Virus record (IMG/VR): IMGVR_UViG_3300047320_000061
Location: 1-35,095 of that record
DNA from: a virus
Direction: 5' to 3' (one strand)
Length of the DNA: 35,095 bases
Made by a program: the position numbers and the translations under genes. The notes beneath the pieces are model-generated. The model searched no databases. It saw only the letters and a list, made by a program, of their open reading frames with translations, and was not told the origin of the DNA. Numbering within the stretch: the first letter of the stretch is position 1; each line of letters opens with the position of its first letter. Positions 14,890 through 22,964 of this stretch are shown here, piece after piece.

Positions 14890-15584
14890 CTATTTCGATT
14901 CGCTCATGATGAGCAAGGCCTCAGCCTCCATGACGCGAAGGTCGTGGAAGGCCTCGGTGATTTCTTTGCGCTTCATGCCGAGCATGGAGGCAGTGGGTGG
15001 AATGGCGGAATAGTCGAGGCCGATGGCGCCACCCATACCGACACGCCATTGTGTGGACATGGCTTCGAAGAGCCTGAAGGCCGGCCAGGCATCGGCCAGC
15101 ACCTCGTGCTCAACCTCTGGGAGATCCGCCCTTGTCATGCCGAAGGCGGCCAGATCGGCATCGGACGGTCCGGACTCGTACAGAATCCGGGCCGTCGCCG
15201 TCAGTTTCCCAAGCGGGCCGGTTGGTATGCCGCCTGATAGGCGTCCAGCACAGCCTTGGGCGCGCCTACGCAGGTGGTGACCAGAGCAGTGATGGCTTCA
15301 TCGCTGAACTTGTCGTCGAAGCCCCAGCCAGCCACGATGTCCTTCATCTGGTTGACTTGCATGGCGATCTCGTCAGCCGTCGCCTCCTGCCACGACAGGC
15401 CGCCTTCGGTGACCTTCGCTGCATGCTCGTCGCGGGCTACGTTCCACTTGTCGAACAGGGCCGACAGCGCAACGCGGTCCATGTACTTGAACTCGAAATC
15501 CACGTCGACAGGCTTGTCACCCACGCGCGGGATGGCGACCTTCGCTTTGAAGGTCGGGTTCTGGGCAATCTTGATCTTCGGCAT
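14890..15584 (-). CDS. GT: Tail assembly chaperone GT, made by -1 frameshift
   Basis: This is the predicted 231-aa fusion of G (127 aa) with the T frame (104 codons after the slip). Its role would be to coat the tape measure protein while the tail tube polymerises. The G frame ends GGA AAC TGA. A slip back by one base on GGGAAAC (15210-15204) enters a frame that runs without stops through LTATARILYESGPSDADLAA into the DUF1799-like T domain (MTRADLPEVEHEVLADAW) and ends at 14890. An ATG at 15138 lies inside T but has no clear need as a start. Lambda uses GGGAAAG at the same place for the same purpose. Frameshift efficiency cannot be read here. Confidence 0.85.
15201..15584 (-). CDS. G: Tail assembly chaperone G
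   Basis: The unshifted product is 127 aa, beginning MPKIKIAQNPTFKAKVAIPR and ending QPARLGN. It resembles the gpG-type tail assembly chaperones encoded between the tail tube and tape measure genes. The N-terminal half is beta-rich (VDVDFEFKYMDRVALSALF) and the C-terminal half is helical. It is expected in large excess over GT. The gene starts 4 bp after the stop of the tail tube gene. Confidence 0.88.
   Translation of the reverse strand: MPKIKIAQNPTFKAKVAIPRVGDKPVDVDFEFKYMDRVALSALFDKWNVARDEHAAKVTEGGLSWQEATADEIAMQVNQMKDIVAGWGFDDKFSDEAITALVTTCVGAPKAVLDAYQAAYQPARLGN
15204..15210 (-). promoter_or_regulatory. Programmed -1 frameshift slippery heptamer
   Basis: GGGAAAC reads G GGA AAC in the G frame, fitting X XXY YYZ, and is followed at once by the G stop codon TGA. 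The -1 frame is open into the downstream T domain. The downstream 105-codon frame would be unexplained without the shift. Confidence 0.85.
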
Positions 15585-15587
15585 GAT

Positions 15588-16241
15588 TTACGCGGCCGCC
15601 TGGTAACGAGTCGGGCGGGACGCCAGCGACAGGGTGATGACGCGGGTCATGATGTTGTTGCGCGAAAGCGTCGGGGTCGAGGTGATCGACACGTACGCGT
15701 TGTAGTAGATGACCGAGCCGTTCGGCAGGGTCAGGCGGACTACGCGCGGCTCACGATCTTCGTCCGCAGCCTCAACTGGACCCACGTACGGCAGAGACGG
15801 ATCATCGGCAACGGTGATCGACATGCTGATCGGCGACTTGGTGGTTGGCAGCTGACGATCATCGGACTCTTCCAGGAATCCGAAGGTGGTGAACTGTTGA
15901 TCTCCGCCGGAGCTGGTGCTGTCGGTGACCTGGCTGATTTGTGCCCAGCCACTTGCGGCGCGGACCGAACCAACGCCAGAGCCTGCGGTGTAAACGGTGG
16001 TCTTGGTGGTGTCGATGCCTTCCATCTCGAAGGTGCCCGAATCAGGATCAGCCACGCGGACGACCTTGTCGTTCAGGCGGGTCCAGCCAGAGTTCACGAC
16101 GACAATGTCGCCTTCGGCCAGACCGTGCGCAGCAGCACTCGCCACAGCCGGGTTCGCGTTGCTGATAGCCGTCACCAGCTTGGCTACGCTGTAGGTCGAC
16201 GCGATCTCCAGGATGGAGCCGTTGGGAAGAATTGCGCTCAT
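15588..16241 (-). CDS. V: Major tail tube protein V
   Basis: The 217-aa tail tube subunit starts at the ATG at 16241 (MSAILPNGSILEIAS); a longer frame to 16301 overlaps the upstream terminator hairpin and tail gene. The N-terminal part has NPAVASAAAHGLAEGDIVVV, a small beta domain that reads like an insertion. The rest holds the tail tube fold signature (QQFTTFGFLEESDDRQLPT, SPISMSITVADD). The C-terminus lacks an extra Ig-like domain of the kind found in lambda gpV. It lies directly downstream of the tail terminator and upstream of the chaperone G. Confidence 0.9.
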   Translation of the reverse strand: MSAILPNGSILEIASTYSVAKLVTAISNANPAVASAAAHGLAEGDIVVVNSGWTRLNDKVVRVADPDSGTFEMEGIDTTKTTVYTAGSGVGSVRAASGWAQISQVTDSTSSGGDQQFTTFGFLEESDDRQLPTTKSPISMSITVADDPSLPYVGPVEAADEDREPRVVRLTLPNGSVIYYNAYVSITSTPTLSRNNIMTRVITLSLASRPTRYQAAA

Positions 16242-16266
16242 TGGGTTTTGTCCTCGTACAGAAATG

Positions 16267-16288
16267 AAAAACCCGCACACGGCGGGTT
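16267..16288 (-). terminator. Terminator-like hairpin upstream of tail tube gene
   Basis: On the minus strand, an AACCCGC/GCGGGTT stem with a 5-nt loop is followed by U-rich sequence, 25 bp before the tail tube start. A second GC-rich inverted segment (TTTGCCCAATGGGCGGG) lies just upstream. Confidence 0.65.
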
Positions 16289-16309
16289 CAGGTTTGCCCA
16301 ATGGGCGGG

Positions 16310-16720
16310 TCAGTTGGTATCAGCGCGGTACTGAAACGACGCGGATACGGTGAGGGTGTTGTCAGCTTGAATCGGCGGGCCGGGCTCGACCGGGGTCAGC
16401 ACCAGCACCTCGAAGTCGCCCTGCTTCAATCGCAGATAGGCGGGGAAAAGGTCGCCGAGGTCATCTACCAAGCCCTCCGCATCGCCAGTGCCGTTACCAG
16501 CAGGCGTGACGACATTGATCTGGAACACGCCTGTGTAACCGCGATGGTCACCGGCAAGCGTGTTTGTGTTCGTGCCCGCCGGTAACGCAAAAGCGGCAAG
16601 GTATGTTTCGTCGTCGGTCGGCTCGAAGGTAACGCCCTGGTATGCAACGCGAAGGTTGCGAGCGGCAGCCCAGACAGCTAGGCGTTGCTCGAACAGGGAG
16701 CGGATGACTTTGTGGCTCAT
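16310..16720 (-). CDS. U: Tail terminator protein U
   Basis: A 136-aa protein that caps the tail tube and joins it to the head, close to the 131 aa of lambda gpU. The sequence MSHKVIRSLFEQRLAVWAAA with QGVTFEPTDDETYLAAFALP fits the phage tail terminator family formerly called DUF4128. The ending LTVSASFQYRADTN is typical. It overlaps the upstream small Cys-rich gene by 4 bp and is followed by the tail tube gene after a terminator-like hairpin. Confidence 0.88.
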   Translation of the reverse strand: MSHKVIRSLFEQRLAVWAAARNLRVAYQGVTFEPTDDETYLAAFALPAGTNTNTLAGDHRGYTGVFQINVVTPAGNGTGDAEGLVDDLGDLFPAYLRLKQGDFEVLVLTPVEPGPPIQADNTLTVSASFQYRADTN

Positions 16721-16914
16721 GTCTCCGCCCTCGTCATGAGTGCTGGTGACTTATCCTGAAGCCACTGCTGTTCCGAGCAAGTGCTGCATTGGTGAAGCCA
16801 CCACGGCGGGCTGCTCATTTTCAGAGGTGCGTCAGGCACTGTGAGCAACCGGCCTCCGCAATCGCAGAGCGTGTAACGAAGAAAGGTGAGTACCGGAACG
16901 TCTTCGTGTTTCAT
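16717..16914 (-). CDS. Small Cys-rich (zinc-ribbon-like) protein among neck genes
   Basis: A 65-aa protein with two cysteine pairs, LCDCGG near residue 17 and HQCSTCSEQQW near residue 42, a spacing suitable for one structural zinc ion. It overlaps both neighbours by 4 bp (ATGA junctions), so it is co-translated with the neck and tail-terminator genes. Lambda has no counterpart here. It may be an assembly factor or a passenger gene. Zinc binding is inferred from the cysteine pattern; function unknown. Confidence 0.75.
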   Translation of the reverse strand: MKHEDVPVLTFLRYTLCDCGGRLLTVPDAPLKMSSPPWWLHQCSTCSEQQWLQDKSPALMTRAET

Positions 16915-17333
16915 ACCTGATTGTTCCTGATGGCCTCCAGCACTATCTGCTGGAAGCGTGCCTGCGTGATTCTGACCATGCCCTCTGGTGCCTGATCGGA
17001 ATGGCCGTATTCCAGCGGAATTGCGTATGGCAGGTTGTTGACGATGAAAGCTGTCTCGCCTGCCTTGAACAGGATGGAGTCACCAGCTAAGCGCGCAGTG
17101 GCTTCAGCGCCCGTTGGATCGAGGGTGGTCAGGGTGCCAGTCGCCGGCGCGTCAATGCTGAACTGCCAATTTCCACGGAACCGCCCAGTGTCCACCGGAG
17201 ACATCCGGATCAGCGAGTTGCCAAGCTCGATCACGATCTCACGCAGACTCGCGTCTACCGCTTCCTTGGCCTGCTCGGCGAACTGTGCCAGCTGCAGCGC
17301 GAAGCTGCCCTGTTGCCCGGCGTATTTGCTCAT
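16911..17333 (-). CDS. HK97 gp10-like neck/tail-completion protein
   Basis: A 140-aa protein with the HK97 gp10 family hallmarks: a helical N-terminus (FAEQAKEAVDASLREIVIEL), the conserved MSPVDTGRFRGNW box, and the late NNLPYAIPLEYGHSDQAPEGM segment. This family acts at the head-tail interface. Its start overlaps the upstream head-closure gene by 4 bp. Length and position are normal for the family. Confidence 0.88.
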   Translation of the reverse strand: MSKYAGQQGSFALQLAQFAEQAKEAVDASLREIVIELGNSLIRMSPVDTGRFRGNWQFSIDAPATGTLTTLDPTGAEATARLAGDSILFKAGETAFIVNNLPYAIPLEYGHSDQAPEGMVRITQARFQQIVLEAIRNNQV

Positions 17334-17698
17334 GAGCGCACCTGCAGTTCGTACAGCAGAGGAGTTCCGGCGGGGTTGATCTCTTTCATCGGCGGGATGA
17401 TTGACCAGGTGCGCCCTTGCACCAGAACTTTGCTGAGCAGTGTCGGTGGAGCTGTCAGGCCTTTGGCCGCGACCTTCAGCTTCTTGTCGCCGACCTTGAT
17501 CAGGCTGTTGGTTTGGAATTCTTGCCCGGTGAAGTCGAGCAGGATGCCTTGGGCGGTTCGCTCTGTGACTGTGTCTGGGCCGGTCCCACCGACGGCGGGG
17601 TCGTAGACTCCCTTGACCGTGTCACGGACGGTTACTGGCTGACCAAACTCGGTGATCAGCTCAAGGGCCATCACGGCCATCTCGTCGTAGAAGGCCAT
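17330..17698 (-). CDS. Head closure / head-tail joining protein
   Basis: A 122-aa protein with a beta-barrel-like pattern: TVRDTVKGVYDPAVGGTGP, GILLDFTGQEF, TNSLIKVGDKKLKV, and QGRTWSIIPPMKEINPAG. This layout is typical of head-closure proteins that plug the portal and bind the tail. It lies between the DnaT_2-type adaptor and the gp10-like protein, the usual neck order. The assignment is by pattern and position. Confidence 0.78.
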   Translation of the reverse strand: MAFYDEMAVMALELITEFGQPVTVRDTVKGVYDPAVGGTGPDTVTERTAQGILLDFTGQEFQTNSLIKVGDKKLKVAAKGLTAPPTLLSKVLVQGRTWSIIPPMKEINPAGTPLLYELQVRS

Positions 17699-17713
17699 GG
17701 GCGGCTCCGTCGG

Positions 17714-18217
17714 TTATGCGCGGACCGCGAACAGGCCTCGCTTGAGCAGGTAATCGGCGAACTGTGAGCGGCTGGGCCGATCTGGCGCCGCTGGCATCAG
17801 GTTGCCGCTGGTGTTGCTGATTTGCGCGTACTCGCGCGTCACGGCGCCTTCAACTCGATCAAGGATCACGGCGCCTTTGCGCTGATCGATCGGGTTGACG
17901 TCGTCGTTGTAGATCTCGGCGGCAAGCGCCATCTGCCCGTACTGGATACGAGCAGGAATGTAGTCGGAGGCTTTGGTGTCGTGATCGATCACTACGCCCT
18001 TCCTGGGCCACGCCAAAGCCTGCTCCGAATTGCTGCGGCATCCCTTCCATTTCATGCCATCCATCGCCAAGGCGGCCCGGCGCAGCAACGCCTCTTGCGC
18101 AGGCTCATCCGCAGGAATGGTCACACCGTAGCGTGTGGCGTAGCTGACCAGTTCTGCGGCGGATGAGTAGCTGTCGGCGTCAGGCTTGCCGGTGCCGTCC
18201 TCAATGATGAGAGCCAT
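17714..18217 (-). CDS. Head-tail adaptor, DnaT-like (DnaT_2) family
   Basis: A 167-aa protein beginning MALIIEDGTGKPDADSYSSA, with AELVSYATRYGVTIPA and EALLRRAALAMDGMKWKG. These match a phage family often labelled putative DnaT-like ssDNA-binding protein. In this setting, directly before the head-closure gene, it is better understood as the first connector ring under the portal. The database name comes from distant similarity and should not be read as a replication function. Confidence 0.78.
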   Translation of the reverse strand: MALIIEDGTGKPDADSYSSAAELVSYATRYGVTIPADEPAQEALLRRAALAMDGMKWKGCRSNSEQALAWPRKGVVIDHDTKASDYIPARIQYGQMALAAEIYNDDVNPIDQRKGAVILDRVEGAVTREYAQISNTSGNLMPAAPDRPSRSQFADYLLKRGLFAVRA

Positions 18218-18220
18218 GAG

Positions 18221-18619
18221 TTATTCCTGGGTGGGTTGTGCTTTGAGCAGTTCCAGCAGCTCAGCCTTGTTCGCGGTGGTCGTATAGGTCACGGCCTTCG
18301 CGTCCAGCTGCTCTTTGATTTGCGCGACGGTCAGGCTATCACGCGGATCGGCGTTCTTGGCACGCTCTGCGGCCAGATCAGCTTGTGTCTGAGCGAGTTG
18401 GCCTTGGAGATCCAGCACCTGAGTGCGCAGCCCTTCAGATTCATCGACCCCGCCGCCGCTGTTGCGGCCGCCAGATTCTTCGATCCGAGTGCGGGCGTGA
18501 TCAACGCCACCGGTTTCGCCGACAGTCTCTGGACCGACGGTGATGTTGCCTTCAGTACCACCGAAGCCCCAGCGAGCCTTGATGTTTGGATCGATGTGAT
18601 TGTCTTTTACGACAGCCAT
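18221..18619 (-). CDS. Head protein with C-terminal HeH/LEM-like domain
   Basis: A 132-aa protein starting at the ATG at 18619 (MAVVKDNHIDPNIKAR); the longer frame to 18634 has no better RBS. The first part is Gly-rich and probably disordered (GGRNSGGGVDESEG). A short coiled coil follows (VLDLQGQLAQTQADLAAERA), and the last 40 residues (SLTVAQIKEQLDAKAV, NKAELLELLKAQ) resemble the HeH/SAP-like helix-extended-helix fold found in phage head proteins. It lies directly after the major capsid gene, so a decoration or head-vertex role is possible. Confidence 0.72.
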   Translation of the reverse strand: MAVVKDNHIDPNIKARWGFGGTEGNITVGPETVGETGGVDHARTRIEESGGRNSGGGVDESEGLRTQVLDLQGQLAQTQADLAAERAKNADPRDSLTVAQIKEQLDAKAVTYTTTANKAELLELLKAQPTQE

Positions 18620-18641
18620 GATTTTCTCCTTCAAATTCGCC

Positions 18642-18657
18642 AGCCCCCGAAGGGGCT
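18642..18657 (-). other. Hairpin between capsid and head-protein genes
   Basis: A 6-bp stem AGCCCC/GGGGCT with a 4-nt loop lies between the major capsid gene and the next gene. No U-run follows, so it is more likely an mRNA stability or processing element than a terminator. Confidence 0.45.
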
Positions 18658-18666
18658 AGCCATCGG

Positions 18667-19683
18667 TCAAGCCGATACGGTGGAAGTGATGAACGCCAGC
18701 GGCACCTGCTTACGAGCGAACTTGCGCTCCCAGTTGGTGGCCAGTGCCAGGTCAGCCCAGCTCGCCGAGATCGGGCGGGTGGTGGTCGGGGTGCCGGTGA
18801 TGGTGGCGCTCAGGAACGAGTAGCCGAGTGGGTGCACCACGAAGTCACGGCGACTCCACAGCGTTTCAGCGCCACCACCGTTACCGCGATCCGGCGTGCG
18901 GTCGTACTCAAGGCCGTCTTCACCCGGCGGGGTGTCTTCAGCGAAGCCCAGCGCACCCGGCCCGAAGATCACGGACAGATACTTGTTCGGCGTGCCAGCA
19001 ATGACCGGCATGCCGTCATCCACCACAACGCGCATGCTCTGGAAGCGGCCGAACTCTGGAGTCTGGTCAGCGATCGGCGTGAAGTCGATCAGGTTGAGGA
19101 TCTGCAGCTCGGTTTGCACGGCCGAGTGCATGGCGATGACGCTCAGGCCGCCCAGTTGGCCGGAGTAATCGCCCATGGTCGCCTTGGCGCGAATGATTGC
19201 AGCCGCACTGATGACGCCGCCGGCATCCACAACCATGTCGCCGCCGTTGCTGGCCACGTTGTCGTTGTAGATGCCCACAACCGTGGCGATAGCGCGGCGC
19301 TGGGCCTGCTTGCGCCAGTAGCTCAGCATGCGGCCGGCCACGAACTCGAGAGGATCCTGATTGGTGATGTTCTTCACCAAGTTCATGCAGTTGAAACCTT
19401 CGTTGAGATACGCGGCGCGCGCCTGCATGGAGGCACTGGTCACCGACAGCGGTACCGCGACGTCGGTGTACACGTCGTTCGAGTAGTTCGGCTCGATGGA
19501 CGCGTCCAGGTCAACCCACCACGGAATGGTGAAGGTGTTGGACGGGCTTGCCAGCAGCGTGGACATATCCGAGTTGCTGGTCAGGATGCCGGATTCGAAG
19601 AACGCGGTGCGCTCCACGCTGTTGACAGTGATGTAGTCGCGCAGCTCATCGCGAAACACGACGTCCGAGAGAATGGTTGGCAT
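18667..19683 (-). CDS. Major capsid protein
   Basis: A 338-aa coat protein expected to have the HK97 fold. It begins MPTILSDVVFRDELRDYITV and has an early ERTAFFESGILTSNSDM region. The central AYLNEGFNCMNLVKNITNQD and FVAGRMLSYWRKQAQRRAIA correspond to the spine helix. VIAMHSAVQTELQILNLIDF is typical of gp13-like coats. No N-terminal delta domain long enough to scaffold is seen, which agrees with a separate scaffold gene immediately upstream. Position after scaffold and before the neck genes is normal. Confidence 0.92.
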   Translation of the reverse strand: MPTILSDVVFRDELRDYITVNSVERTAFFESGILTSNSDMSTLLASPSNTFTIPWWVDLDASIEPNYSNDVYTDVAVPLSVTSASMQARAAYLNEGFNCMNLVKNITNQDPLEFVAGRMLSYWRKQAQRRAIATVVGIYNDNVASNGGDMVVDAGGVISAAAIIRAKATMGDYSGQLGGLSVIAMHSAVQTELQILNLIDFTPIADQTPEFGRFQSMRVVVDDGMPVIAGTPNKYLSVIFGPGALGFAEDTPPGEDGLEYDRTPDRGNGGGAETLWSRRDFVVHPLGYSFLSATITGTPTTTRPISASWADLALATNWERKFARKQVPLAFITSTVSA

Positions 19684-19695
19684 TGCGGGGTTTCC

Positions 19696-20409
19696 TTATT
19701 TCTTTGCCGACGCCGCTTTCAGGCGCTCATAACCGGCGGGATCATTACGACGGAGCTCAACGCGCTCCATCCCTGTGAGTTGGTCGAACGATTTCGCGGC
19801 CCCGCCGCCTTTGCCACCGCCAGCCCCGCCGCCAGTAGCCCTACTTGCTGCAATCAACGGCGCCAGTGCGGCATCGTTGAACAGTTGTTCCTTGAATTCG
19901 TCCACGGTCAGCGCGGAAGGCCGACGCTCGGCGTCCAGCACGACCACGATCGGCTTGCCTTCACGGATTTCCATACTGAGGCGCGGCTCGATGATCTGCT
20001 GCAGAACAGCGGATGAGCCTTGCACGGCCAGTTCGCCGGCCAACCGAGCAGCAGTTGCGCCCACGGTCAACGCGTGGATCTGAGCGTGAGCAGCGGACAG
20101 GGCGGTTTCTTTCTCGCCCAGCGCTTTGGTGTGCTTCTCGTTCCAGCTGCGTTCGAGCGCTTCGGTGTCCCCGTTCTTGCGGGCAGCTTCCTCGGCAGCC
20201 AGACGGGCCGATTCTTCAGCAGCCTCGCGCTTGGCCTTCTCTTCTTTTTTCTCACGCAGTAGTTCATCGACCTTGTTGCGCAAGCCGGAGTCGTCAGGAG
20301 CGGGAAGCCCCTCGACAGCCAGCACGTAGTTCTCGCCCTGAGCCTTGTAGAAGGCTTGCAGGGATGGCTCCAAAGCGTCGTAGGCGGCCTTGTCGATCAG
20401 GTATTTCAT
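19696..20409 (-). CDS. Capsid scaffold protein
   Basis: A 237-aa acidic/basic, mostly helical protein. After MKYLIDKAAYDALEPSLQ comes a long charged coiled coil (about residues 45-100, including REKKEEKAKREAAEESARLA), a middle alpha/beta part, a Gly-rich hinge (GGGAGGGKGGG) and a C-terminal helix with basic residues (GYERLKAASAKK) suited to bind the coat. It is encoded 12 bp before the coat gene. No protease motif is seen, so the scaffold probably exits or is cleaved by something else. Confidence 0.88.
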   Translation of the reverse strand: MKYLIDKAAYDALEPSLQAFYKAQGENYVLAVEGLPAPDDSGLRNKVDELLREKKEEKAKREAAEESARLAAEEAARKNGDTEALERSWNEKHTKALGEKETALSAAHAQIHALTVGATAARLAGELAVQGSSAVLQQIIEPRLSMEIREGKPIVVVLDAERRPSALTVDEFKEQLFNDAALAPLIAASRATGGGAGGGKGGGAAKSFDQLTGMERVELRRNDPAGYERLKAASAKK

Positions 20410-20452
20410 TGAGTTGTCCCCCTGGGACTGGTTTGCCGGCTCAGCCAGCGGA

Positions 20453-21553
20453 TCAGATGCCAGCGCGCTCGAATGCCAGAGGCTCCAGTTCTTTCATCTG
20501 GGCCAGGTTGAGCGGCTTGAAGTTGCGGTCGAGTTGCAGCTCGGCAAAGCGCTTGACGCTCAGGCCGCCGTTGCGGAACAGGTTGCCCCTAGCCTTGCCG
20601 ATGGCCTGGTCCTGAAACGATGCTGGCTGTTTCTGCAACCACTGGTAATACGTCAGATCGGCGCTGACCTGCCCTGCCCCGTCGGCTCCTTTGGATGCCC
20701 GGGTCGAGCCTTGGCGGAACATCTCGCTCAGCTTGGTGACCAGGACGAATGTGGTTCGGCAGTTCGGGTGAAACGGTGGCCGCGGCCCCGATTCGAGTGG
20801 GAATACCTTGCCGTCCAGCGAGCGGCAAATCTGGCTGGTCTTACTGTCGAGCGTGGCGACCAGTTCGATCTTGAGTACGACATCGCCGTTCGCCTTGGCC
20901 GTCTCCATCCGCGCCTGACTGGCAACGTGCTGAATGGCCGTGCGCACCACCGTTGTTGCGTTGCGGTCAGTGATTGCCAGCAGCCCATCGGTGTACTTGA
21001 GCGCCTTGGTGCCGCGAATGCGCTGAATGATCTGGGCATTGGTCTGCCCTTCGAAGAAGCCCTGCCGAATGGCGCCAGTGATGCGCGTGCGCTCGGCGCT
21101 GGTCCAGTCCTTGATGAAGGGCTTCAACAGCTTGCCCCCATCTGGCCCTCTGATGCTCAGTGGATTGTTGAGGACTGCCGACCTGATCGCGGTGACCGTG
21201 GGTATCGCAGCCTCGAAGCTCACACCAACCGGCGCAGCCTTGGTCAGGCTCGTAGCCTCAAACTCGGCCTCGTACTGAGCAAGGTCTATCAGATCAAGAT
21301 TCAACTGATCGGTGTAGCGGGTGAAGATCGCCAGAAGCAGGCTGTCGACCTCTTCCAGCAACTTTTCCAGACGCTTCGCGGTGAAGCTGGTGAAGTCACC
21401 CTTGTTCAGGCGCTCACGCAGCGAGCGGTCAATCTCCTTGAGGAATGGCGCGAACTTCGCGACCTCCCCAGCCTTGAGCCGTTCGAGGAAGACGGCGTGG
21501 CGGATGGTGGCATCAAGTAGCGCTTGGTTGGCCGCCATCGTCGTCTCCGTCAT
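20453..21553 (-). CDS. Minor head protein, Mu F / SPP1 gp7-like
   Basis: A 366-aa head morphogenesis protein. The MuF domain is clear in the second half: helices with GFFEGQTNAQIIQRIRG, the NATTVVRTAIQHVASQAR segment, then ICRSLDGKVFPLESG and PPFHPNCRTTFV with the conserved Cys and His. It probably sits inside the head near the portal and may be ejected with DNA. The first ATG (21553) overlaps the portal gene by 41 bp; the ATG at 21538 would reduce that to 26 bp. The order portal, MuF, scaffold, coat is standard. Confidence 0.9.
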   Translation of the reverse strand: MTETTMAANQALLDATIRHAVFLERLKAGEVAKFAPFLKEIDRSLRERLNKGDFTSFTAKRLEKLLEEVDSLLLAIFTRYTDQLNLDLIDLAQYEAEFEATSLTKAAPVGVSFEAAIPTVTAIRSAVLNNPLSIRGPDGGKLLKPFIKDWTSAERTRITGAIRQGFFEGQTNAQIIQRIRGTKALKYTDGLLAITDRNATTVVRTAIQHVASQARMETAKANGDVVLKIELVATLDSKTSQICRSLDGKVFPLESGPRPPFHPNCRTTFVLVTKLSEMFRQGSTRASKGADGAGQVSADLTYYQWLQKQPASFQDQAIGKARGNLFRNGGLSVKRFAELQLDRNFKPLNLAQMKELEPLAFERAGI

Positions 21554-22964
21554 CCAGGCCTAAACCTGCTGTGCTGGCTTCGAGTTCGCCCCGGATCTCG
21601 TCGTCAGTCTTCTCGGGGTTTATCACCCCACGATCACGCAGGTACTGCCAGAAATCAGACTCAGGCAGCTTGCCGCCCTGCACGGCGTTGAACAGGCCGG
21701 TCAGAATGGTTGCATCCAAGGTGATCTGGCTGAAGTCCTGATTGAGCTTGTATTCGATGTCGCCGCTGATGTTGAGGAACTGAGCCATCCACATCAGGCA
21801 TTGGGTGTATGCCTCGCTGACGTTGCTCACAACGAGAGACAGCACGCTGTGTTCGGCTGCGCTTTCGTTATCGGCCTGGGTCGCGGTCTTCACCGCGCTG
21901 CCGCGCTCGATCAGGCGGGCACCGAGGGCAACCATCTGGTCTTCCTTGGCGTCCATGGCCTCTTTGGCGAGCGTGTTGGGCTGAGCCTGCAGCATCCCGC
22001 ATGAACCATTGGCGGGAAGCAGCCACGGGGCGCGTGAGCCGAGATAGATGCCAGTCTCTTCCAGGTGGTCACGCCATTGCTCGTCCAGACCGGCCATCCA
22101 CGGCTGAGGCTGACCAACCAGGTAGCTGGCCTCCTCATAGTCCGCGCTGTTGCGGTAATGGCCGATGTTGATCTCAGCCATGTCGTACAGCGGCGCATCG
22201 TCGATGCTGGAGTCGTTGTTTTCGCTGCCAAGGAACATGAACGGGATGATGCGCCACGGCCTGCCAGCACCGTCCAGCGGCTGCACAATATCCATGGCCT
22301 CAGCCCACCCGTTCTCTTCGCTCCACAGCTCCTGCTGATACGTGCCTTCGTCGGTCAGGCGCAGGACGCGGTACAGGTCCTTTGCCTCAACCCCAAAGCC
22401 GTCTGCCGTATCCTTGTCGACCACTTCCTTCAGCACGATCAGGCTCAGCAGGTATTGCCCGCCGACCTTGCGTGTCTTCCAGTTGATGATCGCCTCAGCC
22501 ACATAACTGGCGATGGTCGGGCGAATGCCGCTTGCCTCGCTGTCTGCTCGACTGACGGCGCCAGATGCTACCGATGGGTAGTCCACCAGCAGCCCTTGGC
22601 GTCCGACCTCGAGCAAATGCCCGATGACCGACTGCGACTGCTGGTAAATGCTGATGCCCTGCCCGTCCACGTCTTTGTTCACGTAGTCGAGCGCACCCGG
22701 GACGGTAAGGGTCGGCCAGGTGCGGAACACAGCGCCAGTGAGGCTGTTCTTCGTGCGCCCGGTAGCGTTGTAGAAGACCGCGCGGGCCTGATAGCTCTTG
22801 TAACGCAGCTTGTTGTCGTCGGTCTTGTCGCTTGGGTTCGGGCGTGGCAAATACAGGTCGCCACGCTTCTTGACCGTCTCCGATCCCTTGCAGACGTCCC
22901 GCACCAGGCTCCAACGGGACTGGGCCGCGTCGTATTCCGGGCGGGTGAATTGTACGTCTGCCAT
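21513..22964 (-). CDS. Portal protein (DUF4055 type)
   Basis: A 483-aa portal through which DNA is packaged. It begins MADVQFTRPEYDAAQSRWSL, with GSETVKKRGDLYLPRPNPSD and YNATGRTKNSLTGAVFR near the start, a pattern of the DUF4055 portal family. The long helical stem region (MDAKEDQMVALGARLIERGS) and the acidic C-terminus are consistent. Its start codon overlaps the last base of the terminase gene. This portal type is common in Pseudomonas siphophages rather than the lambda gpB type. Confidence 0.9.
   Translation of the reverse strand: MADVQFTRPEYDAAQSRWSLVRDVCKGSETVKKRGDLYLPRPNPSDKTDDNKLRYKSYQARAVFYNATGRTKNSLTGAVFRTWPTLTVPGALDYVNKDVDGQGISIYQQSQSVIGHLLEVGRQGLLVDYPSVASGAVSRADSEASGIRPTIASYVAEAIINWKTRKVGGQYLLSLIVLKEVVDKDTADGFGVEAKDLYRVLRLTDEGTYQQELWSEENGWAEAMDIVQPLDGAGRPWRIIPFMFLGSENNDSSIDDAPLYDMAEINIGHYRNSADYEEASYLVGQPQPWMAGLDEQWRDHLEETGIYLGSRAPWLLPANGSCGMLQAQPNTLAKEAMDAKEDQMVALGARLIERGSAVKTATQADNESAAEHSVLSLVVSNVSEAYTQCLMWMAQFLNISGDIEYKLNQDFSQITLDATILTGLFNAVQGGKLPESDFWQYLRDRGVINPEKTDDEIRGELEASTAGLGLDDGDDDGGQPSAT

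Noticed and set aside
15132-16334. 400-codon plus-strand frame across tail genes V and G
   Set aside because: It spans several well-supported minus-strand genes and a terminator; composition is that of an antisense shadow.
18832-20016. 394-codon plus-strand frame opposite capsid and scaffold
   Set aside because: Rich in His, Arg and Val with no fold signature; antisense to two certain genes.
20390-21520. 376-codon plus-strand frame opposite the MuF-like gene
   Set aside because: No domain signature; the opposite strand carries a clear MuF domain.
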